A program made the position numbers and the translations under genes. The notes beneath the pieces were generated by a model that saw only the letters and a list, made by a program, of their open reading frames with translations, did no database searches and was not told the DNA's origin. DNA of 64,000 nucleotides from Pseudomonas fluorescens (lineage in GTDB: Bacteria > Pseudomonadota > Gammaproteobacteria > Pseudomonadales > Pseudomonadaceae). The DNA is taken from the NCBI RefSeq assembly GCF_002837185.1, contig NZ_KZ477985.1, forward strand, positions 310,001 to 374,000, read 5' to 3'. Shown here piece by piece: positions 41,238-49,517 of this stretch (position 1 is its first letter; every line of letters starts with the position of its first letter).

Positions 41238-41852
41238 TCAGAGGTAGCGCAGGTCCAGAACGATGGCTCCGTCGAGCGGGACTTCCTGGTCCAGGGTCAG
41301 GTAACGCGAGAAGTTGATGGCGGTGCTCACTTGAAGCTGGACGATCAACTGGCTGATGAAGTCGGGTTGACGGTCACCTGTCGGTGCAAAGGCCATATGG
41401 GTACGCGGGTAGGCATTGGGCTCTTGCGACCAGGTTTCGCCGTTGTCGGTGGAGGCCAATACCTGCATGGGCTGCGCATCGCCCACCGCATTGCGATAGG
41501 CCAGCGCCACCGAGCCCAGGCGCTCTTCGGGGACGTGGATGTTCCTGCCGAGCCCGTAGAAATAATCGGGAGCCGACGAAGAGTCGGCGCGATTATCGAT
41601 GCCCACCAGCGCAAACAGCATGGGCCTGGCGCACTGCACGCGCAGTTCGAGCGTCTGGATCGGCAGCACGGTGAATTCGTCGGCATTGAGGCTGTGGGAA
41701 GCAATCTTGCCGTGATCGACGGTGCCGTCATGGCTCAGCACGATATTGCAGGCATCCGGGGTTACCCGGCCGGTGACCGTCAGATCGACGACCGAAGCCC
41801 CGTGGGCACCGGTCATCGTGGCCAGGCAAAGCCCGGTGATGAAGATGCGCAT
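41238..41852 (-). CDS. DUF1120 fimbrial subunit
   Basis: 204 residues from the ATG at 41850-41852 (signal MRIFITGLCLATMTGAHGA); this length agrees with its paralogues better than the longer open frame. Conserved elements: VDLTVTGRVTPDACNIVLSH, VQCARPMLFAL and C-terminal IVLDLRYL. It is the most divergent copy: it lacks the GG before the D(Y/H)GKI element. It is the copy nearest the chaperone gene and might be an adaptor. Confidence 0.82.
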   Translation of the reverse strand: MRIFITGLCLATMTGAHGASVVDLTVTGRVTPDACNIVLSHDGTVDHGKIASHSLNADEFTVLPIQTLELRVQCARPMLFALVGIDNRADSSSAPDYFYGLGRNIHVPEERLGSVALAYRNAVGDAQPMQVLASTDNGETWSQEPNAYPRTHMAFAPTGDRQPDFISQLIVQLQVSTAINFSRYLTLDQEVPLDGAIVLDLRYL

Positions 41853-41924
41853 CCATCTACAGTGCACGGGCAACGTAAGGCGCAGCCCATGCCTGCAGGT
41901 GGTCAAAGGATGGGCGGCCATGGG

Positions 41925-42542
41925 TTAGAGGTACTTCACTTCAAGGGTGGCCGAGCCATCGATGGTTACCTCATTGCTGAGGTCCAAGCCGTCTGCGGGG
42001 TTGATGATAGTGAGCACTTCCAGATCGACGCTCAGGTCTTTGATCGGCAGCGGCTGGGTGTCGTCGCTCATCGATGCCGCCGCCATGTACATGCTCGGCT
42101 CCCAGAATTTCTCGGCGTACCAGGTTTTACCCTGGTCCGTCGATGCGATGGGTTGAGCGGTCACGCCGTCGGCAACCATGCCGCGCCAGGTAAGGGAGAA
42201 GTGGCCCAGCTTCTGGGTTTCGTTGATAAAGCCCAGGCCGAAGTCCGTGGTCAGACCCGAGGCAGCGCGGTTATCGATGGGGTGCAGAGCGAACTGGATC
42301 GGCGCGTCACAGTTGACGCTCATCGACAGGGTATGCAAGCCGATCGCCGTTGCCCTGTCCGGGTGCAAATCCTTGGCGGAAATCTTGCCATGGTCGATCA
42401 CGCCACCGCCAGACAGGCTCGGCGTACAGGCGCTGGGCACGATCAGGCCCTTGACGGTCAGGTCCACGCTGGACGCGGCGAAGGTGGTGGCCGAGTTAAG
42501 CAGCAGCACGCTGGCGGCCAGGGTGGTCAATCGGGTTTTCAT
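41925..42542 (-). CDS. DUF1120 fimbrial subunit
   Basis: 205 residues, with signal peptide (KTRLTTLAASVLLLNSATTFA). Conserved pattern: VDLTVKGLIVPSACTPSLSG, GGVIDHGKISAKDLHPD, SVNCDAPIQFAL and C-terminal SATLEVKYL. It is a tandem paralogue of its neighbours, 12 bases after the upstream subunit gene. Major or minor shaft subunit cannot be told. Confidence 0.85.
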   Translation of the reverse strand: MKTRLTTLAASVLLLNSATTFAASSVDLTVKGLIVPSACTPSLSGGGVIDHGKISAKDLHPDRATAIGLHTLSMSVNCDAPIQFALHPIDNRAASGLTTDFGLGFINETQKLGHFSLTWRGMVADGVTAQPIASTDQGKTWYAEKFWEPSMYMAAASMSDDTQPLPIKDLSVDLEVLTIINPADGLDLSNEVTIDGSATLEVKYL

Positions 42543-42554
42543 CGGGGGAGCTCC

Positions 42555-43175
42555 TTAGAGGTAATTGACTTGCACAGTGGCGTGGCCGTCGATGGGCACT
42601 TCGTCGGTCAGCGTAAGGTTGCTGGCGGGGGCAATGTGGGTGATCAGGCGTATTTCGGCGTCCAGCGCCTGCACCGCAATCGGCGCCAGGCCGTCGTTGT
42701 CGGCGACCGCCGTCAACAGGGTATGGCTGAGCATCACCGAGGGCATCCAGGTCACGCCGCCATCCCTGGAGGTGATGGTGCGTACCGGCACGCCATCGGC
42801 CACTGGCAGATACAGGCCGAGCCCGGCATCGCCGACTTTTTCATCGTTGGGTGTCACGCCCAGGCCATGCCAGGTGAAGTGGCTGGCGGCGGTGCCCGCG
42901 CGGTTGTCGATGGTGTTCAGGGTAAAAATGGTCGGCCCTTCACAACGCACGCTCAACAGCATGGTTTCTCTGGGCAGATCGGTGTAGGTGTCGGTATTGA
43001 GGTCCTTGACCGATACCTTGCCAAAATCGATGGTGCCGCCACCTGAGACTACGGGTGCGCAGGCGCTGGGGGTAATGCTCCCCTTGACGCTCAGGTCCTG
43101 GCTGCTGGCGGCCAAGACCGGGCCGGCGCCAATCAGCAACAATGTCGCGGTAAGGGCAGTGAGGGGGCTAACCAT
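42555..43175 (-). CDS. DUF1120 fimbrial subunit
   Basis: 206 residues. Signal peptide ending GPVLA, then QDLSVKGSITPSACAPVVSG, GGTIDFGKVSVKDLNTDTYT, SVRCEGPTIFTL and C-terminal HATVQVNYL. It has the two conserved cysteines and penultimate tyrosine of the other copies. It is located second in the operon. Confidence 0.85.
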   Translation of the reverse strand: MVSPLTALTATLLLIGAGPVLAASSQDLSVKGSITPSACAPVVSGGGTIDFGKVSVKDLNTDTYTDLPRETMLLSVRCEGPTIFTLNTIDNRAGTAASHFTWHGLGVTPNDEKVGDAGLGLYLPVADGVPVRTITSRDGGVTWMPSVMLSHTLLTAVADNDGLAPIAVQALDAEIRLITHIAPASNLTLTDEVPIDGHATVQVNYL

Positions 43176-43200
43176 GAGTCACATCCTGTGGGGTTGGGGG

Positions 43201-43824
43201 TTACAGGTACTTCACTTCAAAGGTCGCGGAGCCGTCGATGGCCACTTCGCTGGTCAAGGTCAGGTCTTTTGCAGGCGCAATGGAGCCGTACAGGGTGATG
43301 TCCATCGTTGCGTCTTTGACCGGGTGCGGCGCCCAACCGTTATCGCCACGACTGCCCAGTGCGACAAACTCACCTGGCCCAATACCATCGTCCGGATAAA
43401 TGTTTATCCACTTACCGTCGTTGTTGTACATCGCCAGCAGGGTGGACGGTGTTTCGGCGATGGGGTTGTTGAACGTGAAACTGTACTGGCCAAGTTTCTG
43501 GTTGTCGTTGATCAAACCCAGGCCGAAGGCGTAGCTATAGATGGAAGAGCCTGCTCGGTTGTCGATAAGGTCGATGGCGAACAGCGTTGCCGCGTCGCAA
43601 TTCACACTCAGTTGCAGCGTCTTGCGTTCAAGCTGTGTGGGGGTGTCGAGATTCAGATCTTTTGCCGCGATCTTTCCAAAATCGACATCGCCCGGCAGGC
43701 TGGCTGCACAGGCGCTGGGGGTGATCAAACCCGTGACGCTCAGGTCGACGCTGCTGGCGGCGAACACCGAGGAGGTCATGGCGAGCAGAAGGGCACTGCC
43801 CAACAGGGATACAGGGGTTTTCAT
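43201..43824 (-). CDS. DUF1120 fimbrial subunit, first gene of the operon
   Basis: 207 residues. Signal peptide (KTPVSLLGSALLLAMTSSVFA), VDLSVTGLITPSACAASLPG, DVDFGKIAAKDLNLDTPTQL, SVNCDAATLFAI and C-terminal SATFEVKYL. As the promoter-proximal subunit it is the best candidate for the major pilin. That is inferred from position only. Confidence 0.86.
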   Translation of the reverse strand: MKTPVSLLGSALLLAMTSSVFAASSVDLSVTGLITPSACAASLPGDVDFGKIAAKDLNLDTPTQLERKTLQLSVNCDAATLFAIDLIDNRAGSSIYSYAFGLGLINDNQKLGQYSFTFNNPIAETPSTLLAMYNNDGKWINIYPDDGIGPGEFVALGSRGDNGWAPHPVKDATMDITLYGSIAPAKDLTLTSEVAIDGSATFEVKYL

Positions 43825-44230
43825 TTCAAATCATTCCATTGCAGTCCGGCAGATTGAAACGCGTGCAGGTCAACGCCCGGTCTTGAATGAGCGAGGGGTT
43901 GGCTTGGCGGCGGTCTCGATGTTTTTTGCGGTTGCCGGGGAGTGGCAAACCTTCCCTCTTTTTGGGGTGGGCACAATTTAGCGAGGGGGCTGCGAGGGGG
44001 AAATACAACTAATACGACATTGGCGAGACGAGGCCGGCACGCTATTCGGAGGGCTGTTTCGCGGTGCTTTTCGTAGTTGTTGTATCGGCTTGAATGTACT
44101 TGAAAGGTTATAGGTTTTGTGTCGATAACCTTCGAAAGAGTATGTCTGGCGCTGCTGCATGACAGGCCGCCCTGGCGACTGCGTCAATGCCGCAAAGGGC
44201 TGCCCAATTAACCACCACGAAGAGGTACTG
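43825..44230. other. Divergent control region: fimbrial operon and REC-Hpt gene
   Basis: About 400 bases between the divergent fimbrial operon and the REC-Hpt gene; the middle part (43975-44130) is AT-richer. It must contain the fimbrial promoter. No sigma-factor or operator motif was clear enough to report. Confidence 0.5.
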
Positions 44231-45049
44231 ATGGGTTCGCCAGGAGGTTCAACCGCAGGAGCGAACCGCACAGTCAAACCGCCTTTTGCCCCCCCGCCTC
44301 ATTGGCAGCACCTGAATGTCCTGGTCGTGGAGGATCATTCAGCTTATCGCCTGTTGTTGGGTTGGCTGCTGCAAAAGCTGAGACTCGGCCATCAGTTGGC
44401 CGCCGATGGTCTCATGGGGTTGGACGCCTTTACCCATAGGCCCTTCGACCTGGTCATCAGCGATTGCCGGATGCCCCTCATGGACGGTTACAGCATGGCC
44501 AGCGCCATTCGCCGGCACGAGCGCAAAAACGGGTTGAAGCGAGTGCCGATCATCGCCTTGACCGCCAATCTGCAAAACGACAGCCCGCAACGTTGCCGCA
44601 AGGCCGGTATGGATGCCTGGCTGGTCAAGCCACTGACGCTTGAACAATTGCACGCCGTACTGGTGCGCTGGTTGCCGGGCGATGACGGCCCTCGCACCGG
44701 AAAAGAAGCCGCAGTGCCGGTTATGAATTGGCCGACCCGTGCCTCGCTTGTCGCCACGTTTGGCAGCGACGTTATTGTCGACCAATTGCTGGAAAGCCTG
44801 CTGGTGGAGGCTTGGGAAGACCTGCGTGTGTTACGTCATGCGCGTGCGACGTTGAACGCATCACTGACCGCCGAGCATTTGCATCGGTTGATCGGCAGCC
44901 TGGTGTTCTTGGGGGGTACGGGCCTGGAAACCAGCGCCGTGAGCGTGATCAGGCAGGTCCAGTCCGATGGCGTTGCTGCACATAAGGCGCAGTTGGAAGG
45001 GTTCGAGGCACAGCTGTGCACCTATCTCGACTACTTGTCCGACGTTTGA
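44231..45049 (+). CDS. Response-regulator receiver plus Hpt-like domain protein
   Basis: 272 residues, cytoplasmic. Receiver domain at about 28-150: acidic pair in VVEDHS, phospho-acceptor D78 in ISDCRMPLMDGY, switch residue in ALTAN and lysine in VKPLT. The C-terminal part (about 165-265) looks like a histidine phosphotransfer domain, with HRLIGSLVFLGG (H218) in the usual HxLKGS position. It could pass phosphate from an unknown kinase to the RcsB-like regulator next door. No kinase domain is present, unlike hybrid sensors of the Roc/Rcs/Pvr type. The start is the ATG at 44231, with AGAGG upstream. Confidence 0.82.
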   Translation: MGSPGGSTAGANRTVKPPFAPPPHWQHLNVLVVEDHSAYRLLLGWLLQKLRLGHQLAADGLMGLDAFTHRPFDLVISDCRMPLMDGYSMASAIRRHERKNGLKRVPIIALTANLQNDSPQRCRKAGMDAWLVKPLTLEQLHAVLVRWLPGDDGPRTGKEAAVPVMNWPTRASLVATFGSDVIVDQLLESLLVEAWEDLRVLRHARATLNASLTAEHLHRLIGSLVFLGGTGLETSAVSVIRQVQSDGVAAHKAQLEGFEAQLCTYLDYLSDV

Positions 45050-45241
45050 AGAATGCTGATGCAGAGCACTTCATCTATGCACAGATCTTGTTTTGACTGT
45101 AGGTGCTTTCCTATTGTGTTGTAGTCCAAAAAGCAGCCGCTACTGAACATTGGGTTCGGCCTCAAGCAGCTCTTTGTTAGCAGTTGTTGATGACCGCAGG
45201 CAGAGGTATTTTGCGCGGATTCAAGTTGCCATCATTCGTGG

Positions 45242-45883
45242 GTGCCTATGCTTCGAGTAATTATTGCTGACGATCACCCCATTGTCCGAGTCGGGCAAAA
45301 AGTCGTGATCGAGGCGAATGGCAAGTGCAAGGTGGTCGGTGAAGCTGACGGCCCCGATCAGCTGTTAGGCGTGCTGAGTCATACACCGTGCGACGTGCTG
45401 GTCACAGACTTCGCCATGCCCGGCGGCCAGCAGGCCGATGGTTATTGCCTGTTGGGCCTGCTGCACCGCCAGTATCCGCACTTGCCGGTGATTCTGGTGA
45501 CGATGTTCGCCAATGTCGCCACCTTGCGCGCCGCCTTTGCCCATGGTGCGAGAGCGGTGGTCGCCAAAAGCGCGTCGGCCAAGGAGTTGCCCCTGGCGAT
45601 CAAGGCGATACAGGCCGGACAGACCTTCGTCAGCGAATGCCTGCGCATGCAGCTGGTGGAGGCCGGCACCGGTGACCAGTCCCAGGAACCTCAGCTGTCG
45701 GGCAAGGAGCGCGAGGTGGTGCGCATGTTGGCCAGCGGCATGACCGTCAGCCAGATCGCAGCCCAGGTCAACCGCAGCGTCTCCACGATCAGCAAGCAGA
45801 AGAGCACGGCCATGCAGCGCTTGAGTATTTCCACCGACGTTGACTTGTTCGCCTACGCCCGCAGTACAGGCATAGCGCCGTAG
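45242..45883 (+). CDS. RcsB-like LuxR-family response regulator
   Basis: 213 residues. Receiver domain with D56 in VLVTDFAMPGGQQADGY, which has the RcsB-type insertion after the MPG motif. It is followed by a LuxR helix-turn-helix (LSGKEREVVRMLASGMTVSQIAAQVNRSVSTISKQKSTAM), very like RcsB. RcsB/RocA relatives control fimbrial (cup) genes in P. aeruginosa, so control of the adjacent fimbrial operon is a reasonable inference. The start is GTG at 45242 or ATG at 45248 (MLRVIIADDHP). Confidence 0.88.
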   Translation: MPMLRVIIADDHPIVRVGQKVVIEANGKCKVVGEADGPDQLLGVLSHTPCDVLVTDFAMPGGQQADGYCLLGLLHRQYPHLPVILVTMFANVATLRAAFAHGARAVVAKSASAKELPLAIKAIQAGQTFVSECLRMQLVEAGTGDQSQEPQLSGKEREVVRMLASGMTVSQIAAQVNRSVSTISKQKSTAMQRLSISTDVDLFAYARSTGIAP

Positions 45884-45974
45884 CCCGCCCATTTGCCTGG
45901 CGAATGACAGTAGCCATGGCGGCGTGGGCAGCTTATCGTGCGCCTACTCTTTTGACCCCTGCGGAAGCCTGCCC

Positions 45975-46445
45975 ATGAGTGATGCCCACAACACCTTGAT
46001 CAGCCGGTTCTACAGCGCCTTCCAGCGTCTGGATGCCGAAGCCATGGTCGCCTGCTACAGCGATGACGTGGTGTTCAGCGATCCGGCCTTTGGTGAACTG
46101 CGAGGCCGTGACGCGGGGGATATGTGGCGGATGCTCACCACACGGGCCAAGGATTTTTCCTTGACCTTCAACCAGGTAAGCAGTGACGAACGCACCGGCA
46201 GTGCACACTGGGTGGCCACCTATGTGTTCAGCGCGACCGGCAATACGGTGGTCAACGATATTCAAGCGCGCTTCGTCTTTCGCGATGGCAAGATCTGCGA
46301 GCACCACGATCAGTTCGACCTGTGGCGCTGGTCGCGCCAGGCGTTGGGCACCAAGGGCCTGCTGCTGGGGTGGACACCGCTGGTGCGAAACGCCGTGCGC
46401 GCCCAGGCGAACAAAGGCTTGAAGGCATTCCAGGCCAGTCGTTGA
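45975..46445 (+). CDS. NTF2-like (SnoaL-type) protein
   Basis: 156 residues with the cone-shaped NTF2 fold pattern: LISRFYSAFQRLDAEAMVACYSDDVVFSDPAFGELRG at the N-terminus and FVFRDGKICEHHDQFDLWRW in the second half. Members are small enzymes or ligand binders; the function here is unknown. The start is the ATG at 45975, in keeping with the family. Confidence 0.82.
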   Translation: MSDAHNTLISRFYSAFQRLDAEAMVACYSDDVVFSDPAFGELRGRDAGDMWRMLTTRAKDFSLTFNQVSSDERTGSAHWVATYVFSATGNTVVNDIQARFVFRDGKICEHHDQFDLWRWSRQALGTKGLLLGWTPLVRNAVRAQANKGLKAFQASR

Positions 46446-46481
46446 TAAACTGCGCGCCCCTTTGCCTTGCCGAATCCGTCC

Positions 46482-46754
46482 GTGAGCACGCCTGAACCCA
46501 AGCCCTGGTACGTCTACCTGGTGCGCGCCGCCAATGGCGCGCTGTATTGCGGCGTCAGCAACGACCCGGTGCGCCGATTCGCTTCGCACCAAAGCGGCAA
46601 GGGTGCGCGGTTTTTCCTGTCCAGCCCGGCCATAGCGCTGGTGTACACCGAGCAATGCGCGAGCAAAGCTGAAGCGTTGCGCCAGGAGCGCTTGATCAAG
46701 AAATTGAAGAAGAGCGCCAAGGAGTGCCTGGCGGCGAGTGGCTTATCGGTTTAA
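46482..46754 (+). CDS. GIY-YIG nuclease family protein (YhbQ-like)
   Basis: 90 residues from GTG at 46482. Single GIY-YIG domain: [20 protein letters not shown] (the GIY-YIG element reads VYL...YCG), R in [17 protein letters not shown], and E in [20 protein letters not shown]. The YhbQ/UPF0213 group has suggested DNA-repair roles; nuclease activity is not proven from sequence. An in-frame TTG at 46467 is an alternative start. Confidence 0.85.
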   Translation: MSTPEPKPWYVYLVRAANGALYCGVSNDPVRRFASHQSGKGARFFLSSPAIALVYTEQCASKAEALRQERLIKKLKKSAKECLAASGLSV

Positions 46755-46819
46755 CGGCGGATACTCGACATTATTTTTCGATTTCGGTGAGGTAAACCCG
46801 CGGCTCATCCGTGTAGTGC

Positions 46820-49288
46820 ATGAAACTGCGATCTATTCGCATTAACAGCGCTTTCTACACAGGTTCTCACAGCATGAAGTCTACGGCGGGCGGTTGGGTC
46901 AAACAGTGGCTGGGAGCCTCGGTACTGATGGTGTCGGGGTTGGCATTGCTGCCCCTGGCGGTGGCGCAGGCGCAGGAGCAGCAAAGCGCCCAGTTCAATT
47001 TTGACCTGGCAGCCAAACCGCTGCCCCAGGCCCTGAGCGATTTCAGCCGGGTGACCGGCATCAGCGTGATCTATACCGATGACGCACCCTATGGGCTCAA
47101 TGCCCCGGCACTGAGCGGGCCGATGAGTGCGACCCAAGCCCTGCAACGCCTGTTGAGCCACTCCGGCTTCACCTTCCGCCAGATCGACGCCCGCACCCTG
47201 GCCCTGGAGCCTGTGCCAACCGACGGCGCGGTCAATCTCGGCGCCACCACCATCAGCGGCGCCAACCTCGCCCAGGACAGCACCAGCTACCAGCCGCCGC
47301 CGACCAGCTCAGTGATGCGCTCCCGTGGCCTGCTGCTGGAAACCCCGCAGACCGTCAACGTGGTCCCGGCTCAAGTACTGCGCGATCAACAACCGCGCAA
47401 TCTGGATGACGCGCTGGGCAATATCAGCGGTATCACCCAGTCCAACACCCTCGGCAGTACCCAGGACGCAGTGATGTTGCGCGGTTTTGGCGACAACCGT
47501 AACGGCTCGATCATGAAGGACGGCATGCCGGTGGTGCAGGGCCGTGCGTTGAACGCGACGGCCGAGCGTGTCGAAGTGCTCAAGGGCCCGTCGTCGTTGC
47601 TGTATGGCATCCAGGACCCTGGCGGCGTGGTCAATATCGTCAGTAAAAAGCCCGAACTGGTGCAGTCCACCTCCCTGACCGCGCGCGGCTCGACGTTCGG
47701 CAGCGGCAAGAACGGCAGCGGCGGTAACCTGGACACCACCGGCCCGCTGGGTGACAGCGGCCTGGCCTATCGCCTGATCGTCGACCATGAAGATGAAGAC
47801 TACTGGCGCAACTATGGCACCCACCGCGAGACGTTGGTGGCGCCCTCGCTGGCATGGTACGGCGACACCACCCAAGTGGTGTTGGCCTATGAGCACCGCG
47901 AATTTCTTTCGCCGTTCGACCGTGGCACCGCCATCGATCCCAAGACCAACCACCCGCTGAACATCCCCGCCACCCGCCGTCTGGATGAGCCGTTCAACAA
48001 CATGGAGGGCCGCTCCGATCTGTACCGCCTCACCGTCGATCACGATCTGAACGACGACTGGAAAGCTCACGTCGGCTACAGCTGGAACCGCGAAACCTAC
48101 GATGCCAGCCAGGTACGCGTGGTCAAGGTCAACACCAACGGCACCCTGACCCGCAGCATGGATGGCACCCAGGGCGCGCTGACCACCGACCGCTTCGCCA
48201 CCGCCAGCCTTGAAGGCAAGGTGGATGTGGCGGGTATGCAGCACGACCTGGTGTTCGGCCTGGACGACGAATACCGCAAAATCTACCGCGCCGACCTGAT
48301 CCGCCAGACGCCGCGTGGCGCGTTCGACTACAACAACCCGGTGTACGGCAACGAAGTGGCGGGTTCCAAAGTCAGCGCCCCGGACAGCAACCAGACCGAC
48401 CTGCTGCGCAGCGACTCGCTGTTCTTCCAGGACGCGATCCACCTCAATGACCAGTGGATCCTGGTCGGCGGCGCGCGCTACCAGATGTACGACCAATACG
48501 CCGGCAAAGGCGTGCCGTTCACCGCCAACACCGATGGCAACGGCCAGAAATGGGTGCCGCGTGCCGGGCTGGTGTATCGCTACACCGATGAGCTGTCGTT
48601 CTATGGCAGTTATACCGAGTCGTTCAAACCCAACTCCACCATCGCGCCGTTGGCCAACAAGACCGTACTGGATGGCAGCCTGGAGCCTGAAGAATCCAAG
48701 GCGTGGGAGGTGGGCGCCAAGTTCGACCTGCCGGGGCGCATCACCGCGAGCGCGGCGCTGTTCAACATTGATAAACGCAATGTGCTGGTGCAGGTTGGCG
48801 ACGGTTTGACCTCGGTCTACAGTGTGGCGGGCAAGGTGCGATCCCGTGGGCTGGAAGTGGATGCCAGCGGTCAGTTGACCGACAAGTGGAGCCTGATCGG
48901 CAGTTACGCCTACACCGATGCCGAGGTCACCGAAGACCCGAGCCTCAAAGGCAATCGCCTGCAGAACGTGGCGAAAAGCACCGGCTCGCTGTCGGCGGTG
49001 TATGACTTCGGCAGTATCCTGGGCGGTGATCAACTGCGCGTTGGCGCCGGCGCGCGTTATGTCGGTGAGCGGGCAGGGGATGCGGCCAACAGTTTCGAAC
49101 TGCCGAGTTATACCGTGGCCGATGTGTTCGCCAGTTATGACACACGGCTTGACGGACAGAAGGTCAAGTTCCAGCTCAATGTGAAGAACCTGTTTGACCG
49201 CACCTACTACACCTCTTCGGTGAACACGCAGTTCGTGTCCATGGGCGATGCACGGCAGGTATCGGTGTCCAGCACCCTGACGTTCTGA
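46820..49288 (+). CDS. TonB-dependent siderophore receptor with STN signalling domain
   Basis: 822 residues. Signal peptide ending AQAQ. An STN (secretin/TonB N-terminal) domain follows at about 55-130 (FNFDLAAKPLPQALSDFSRV), then the plug (TPQTVNVVPAQVLRDQQPRNLDDALGNISGITQSN) and a 22-strand barrel ending STLTF. It imports a ferric siderophore, possibly ferrichrome-like by resemblance to FiuA/FoxA types; the ligand is uncertain. An STN domain usually goes with a sigma/anti-sigma pair, but none is adjacent. ATG at 46874 (MKSTAGGWVKQW) is an equally good start and gives a more typical signal peptide. No Fur box was identified with confidence. Confidence 0.88.
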   Translation: MKLRSIRINSAFYTGSHSMKSTAGGWVKQWLGASVLMVSGLALLPLAVAQAQEQQSAQFNFDLAAKPLPQALSDFSRVTGISVIYTDDAPYGLNAPALSGPMSATQALQRLLSHSGFTFRQIDARTLALEPVPTDGAVNLGATTISGANLAQDSTSYQPPPTSSVMRSRGLLLETPQTVNVVPAQVLRDQQPRNLDDALGNISGITQSNTLGSTQDAVMLRGFGDNRNGSIMKDGMPVVQGRALNATAERVEVLKGPSSLLYGIQDPGGVVNIVSKKPELVQSTSLTARGSTFGSGKNGSGGNLDTTGPLGDSGLAYRLIVDHEDEDYWRNYGTHRETLVAPSLAWYGDTTQVVLAYEHREFLSPFDRGTAIDPKTNHPLNIPATRRLDEPFNNMEGRSDLYRLTVDHDLNDDWKAHVGYSWNRETYDASQVRVVKVNTNGTLTRSMDGTQGALTTDRFATASLEGKVDVAGMQHDLVFGLDDEYRKIYRADLIRQTPRGAFDYNNPVYGNEVAGSKVSAPDSNQTDLLRSDSLFFQDAIHLNDQWILVGGARYQMYDQYAGKGVPFTANTDGNGQKWVPRAGLVYRYTDELSFYGSYTESFKPNSTIAPLANKTVLDGSLEPEESKAWEVGAKFDLPGRITASAALFNIDKRNVLVQVGDGLTSVYSVAGKVRSRGLEVDASGQLTDKWSLIGSYAYTDAEVTEDPSLKGNRLQNVAKSTGSLSAVYDFGSILGGDQLRVGAGARYVGERAGDAANSFELPSYTVADVFASYDTRLDGQKVKFQLNVKNLFDRTYYTSSVNTQFVSMGDARQVSVSSTLTF

Positions 49289-49302
49289 CGCGGTTCGCTT
49301 TG

Positions 49303-49324
49303 TGTGGGAGGGGGCTTGCCCTGA
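49303..49324. repeat. Single REP arm
   Basis: GTGGGAGGGGGCTTGCCCTG, an unpaired REP of the same type as the REPINs, 15 bases after the receptor gene's stop and about 50 bases before a complete REPIN. It is probably a decayed copy. Confidence 0.75.
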
Positions 49325-49372
49325 TGCCAGTCAGTTAAGCGAACGAAATGCTTGAAGCAGCGAAGATCAAAT

Positions 49373-49460
49373 GTGGGAGGGGGCTTGCCCCCGATGACGG
49401 TGTGTCAGCAAACACTGATGTTGGTTCACACACCGCTATCGGGGGCCAGCCCCCTCCCAC
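49373..49460. repeat. REPIN, copy 3
   Basis: Inverted arms GTGGGAGGGGGCTTGCCCCC and GGGGGCCAGCCCCCTCCCAC around a spacer with GGTGTGTCAG...ACACACC. It lies between the receptor gene and dacB. Confidence 0.85.
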
Positions 49461-49517
49461 AATGACACCTGAGCTGTTAGCGTTGCGGGCATTGGATGCT
49501 TACGGAAAACGCGACTG

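Noticed and set aside
41331-43046. 571-codon plus-strand open frame opposite the DUF1120 genes
   Set aside because: Antisense to three clear paralogous subunits with signal peptides; the translation has no recognisable domain and repeats because the genes repeat.
47309-49033. 574-codon minus-strand open frame opposite the TonB receptor
   Set aside because: Shadow of the receptor gene; no start signal and biased composition.
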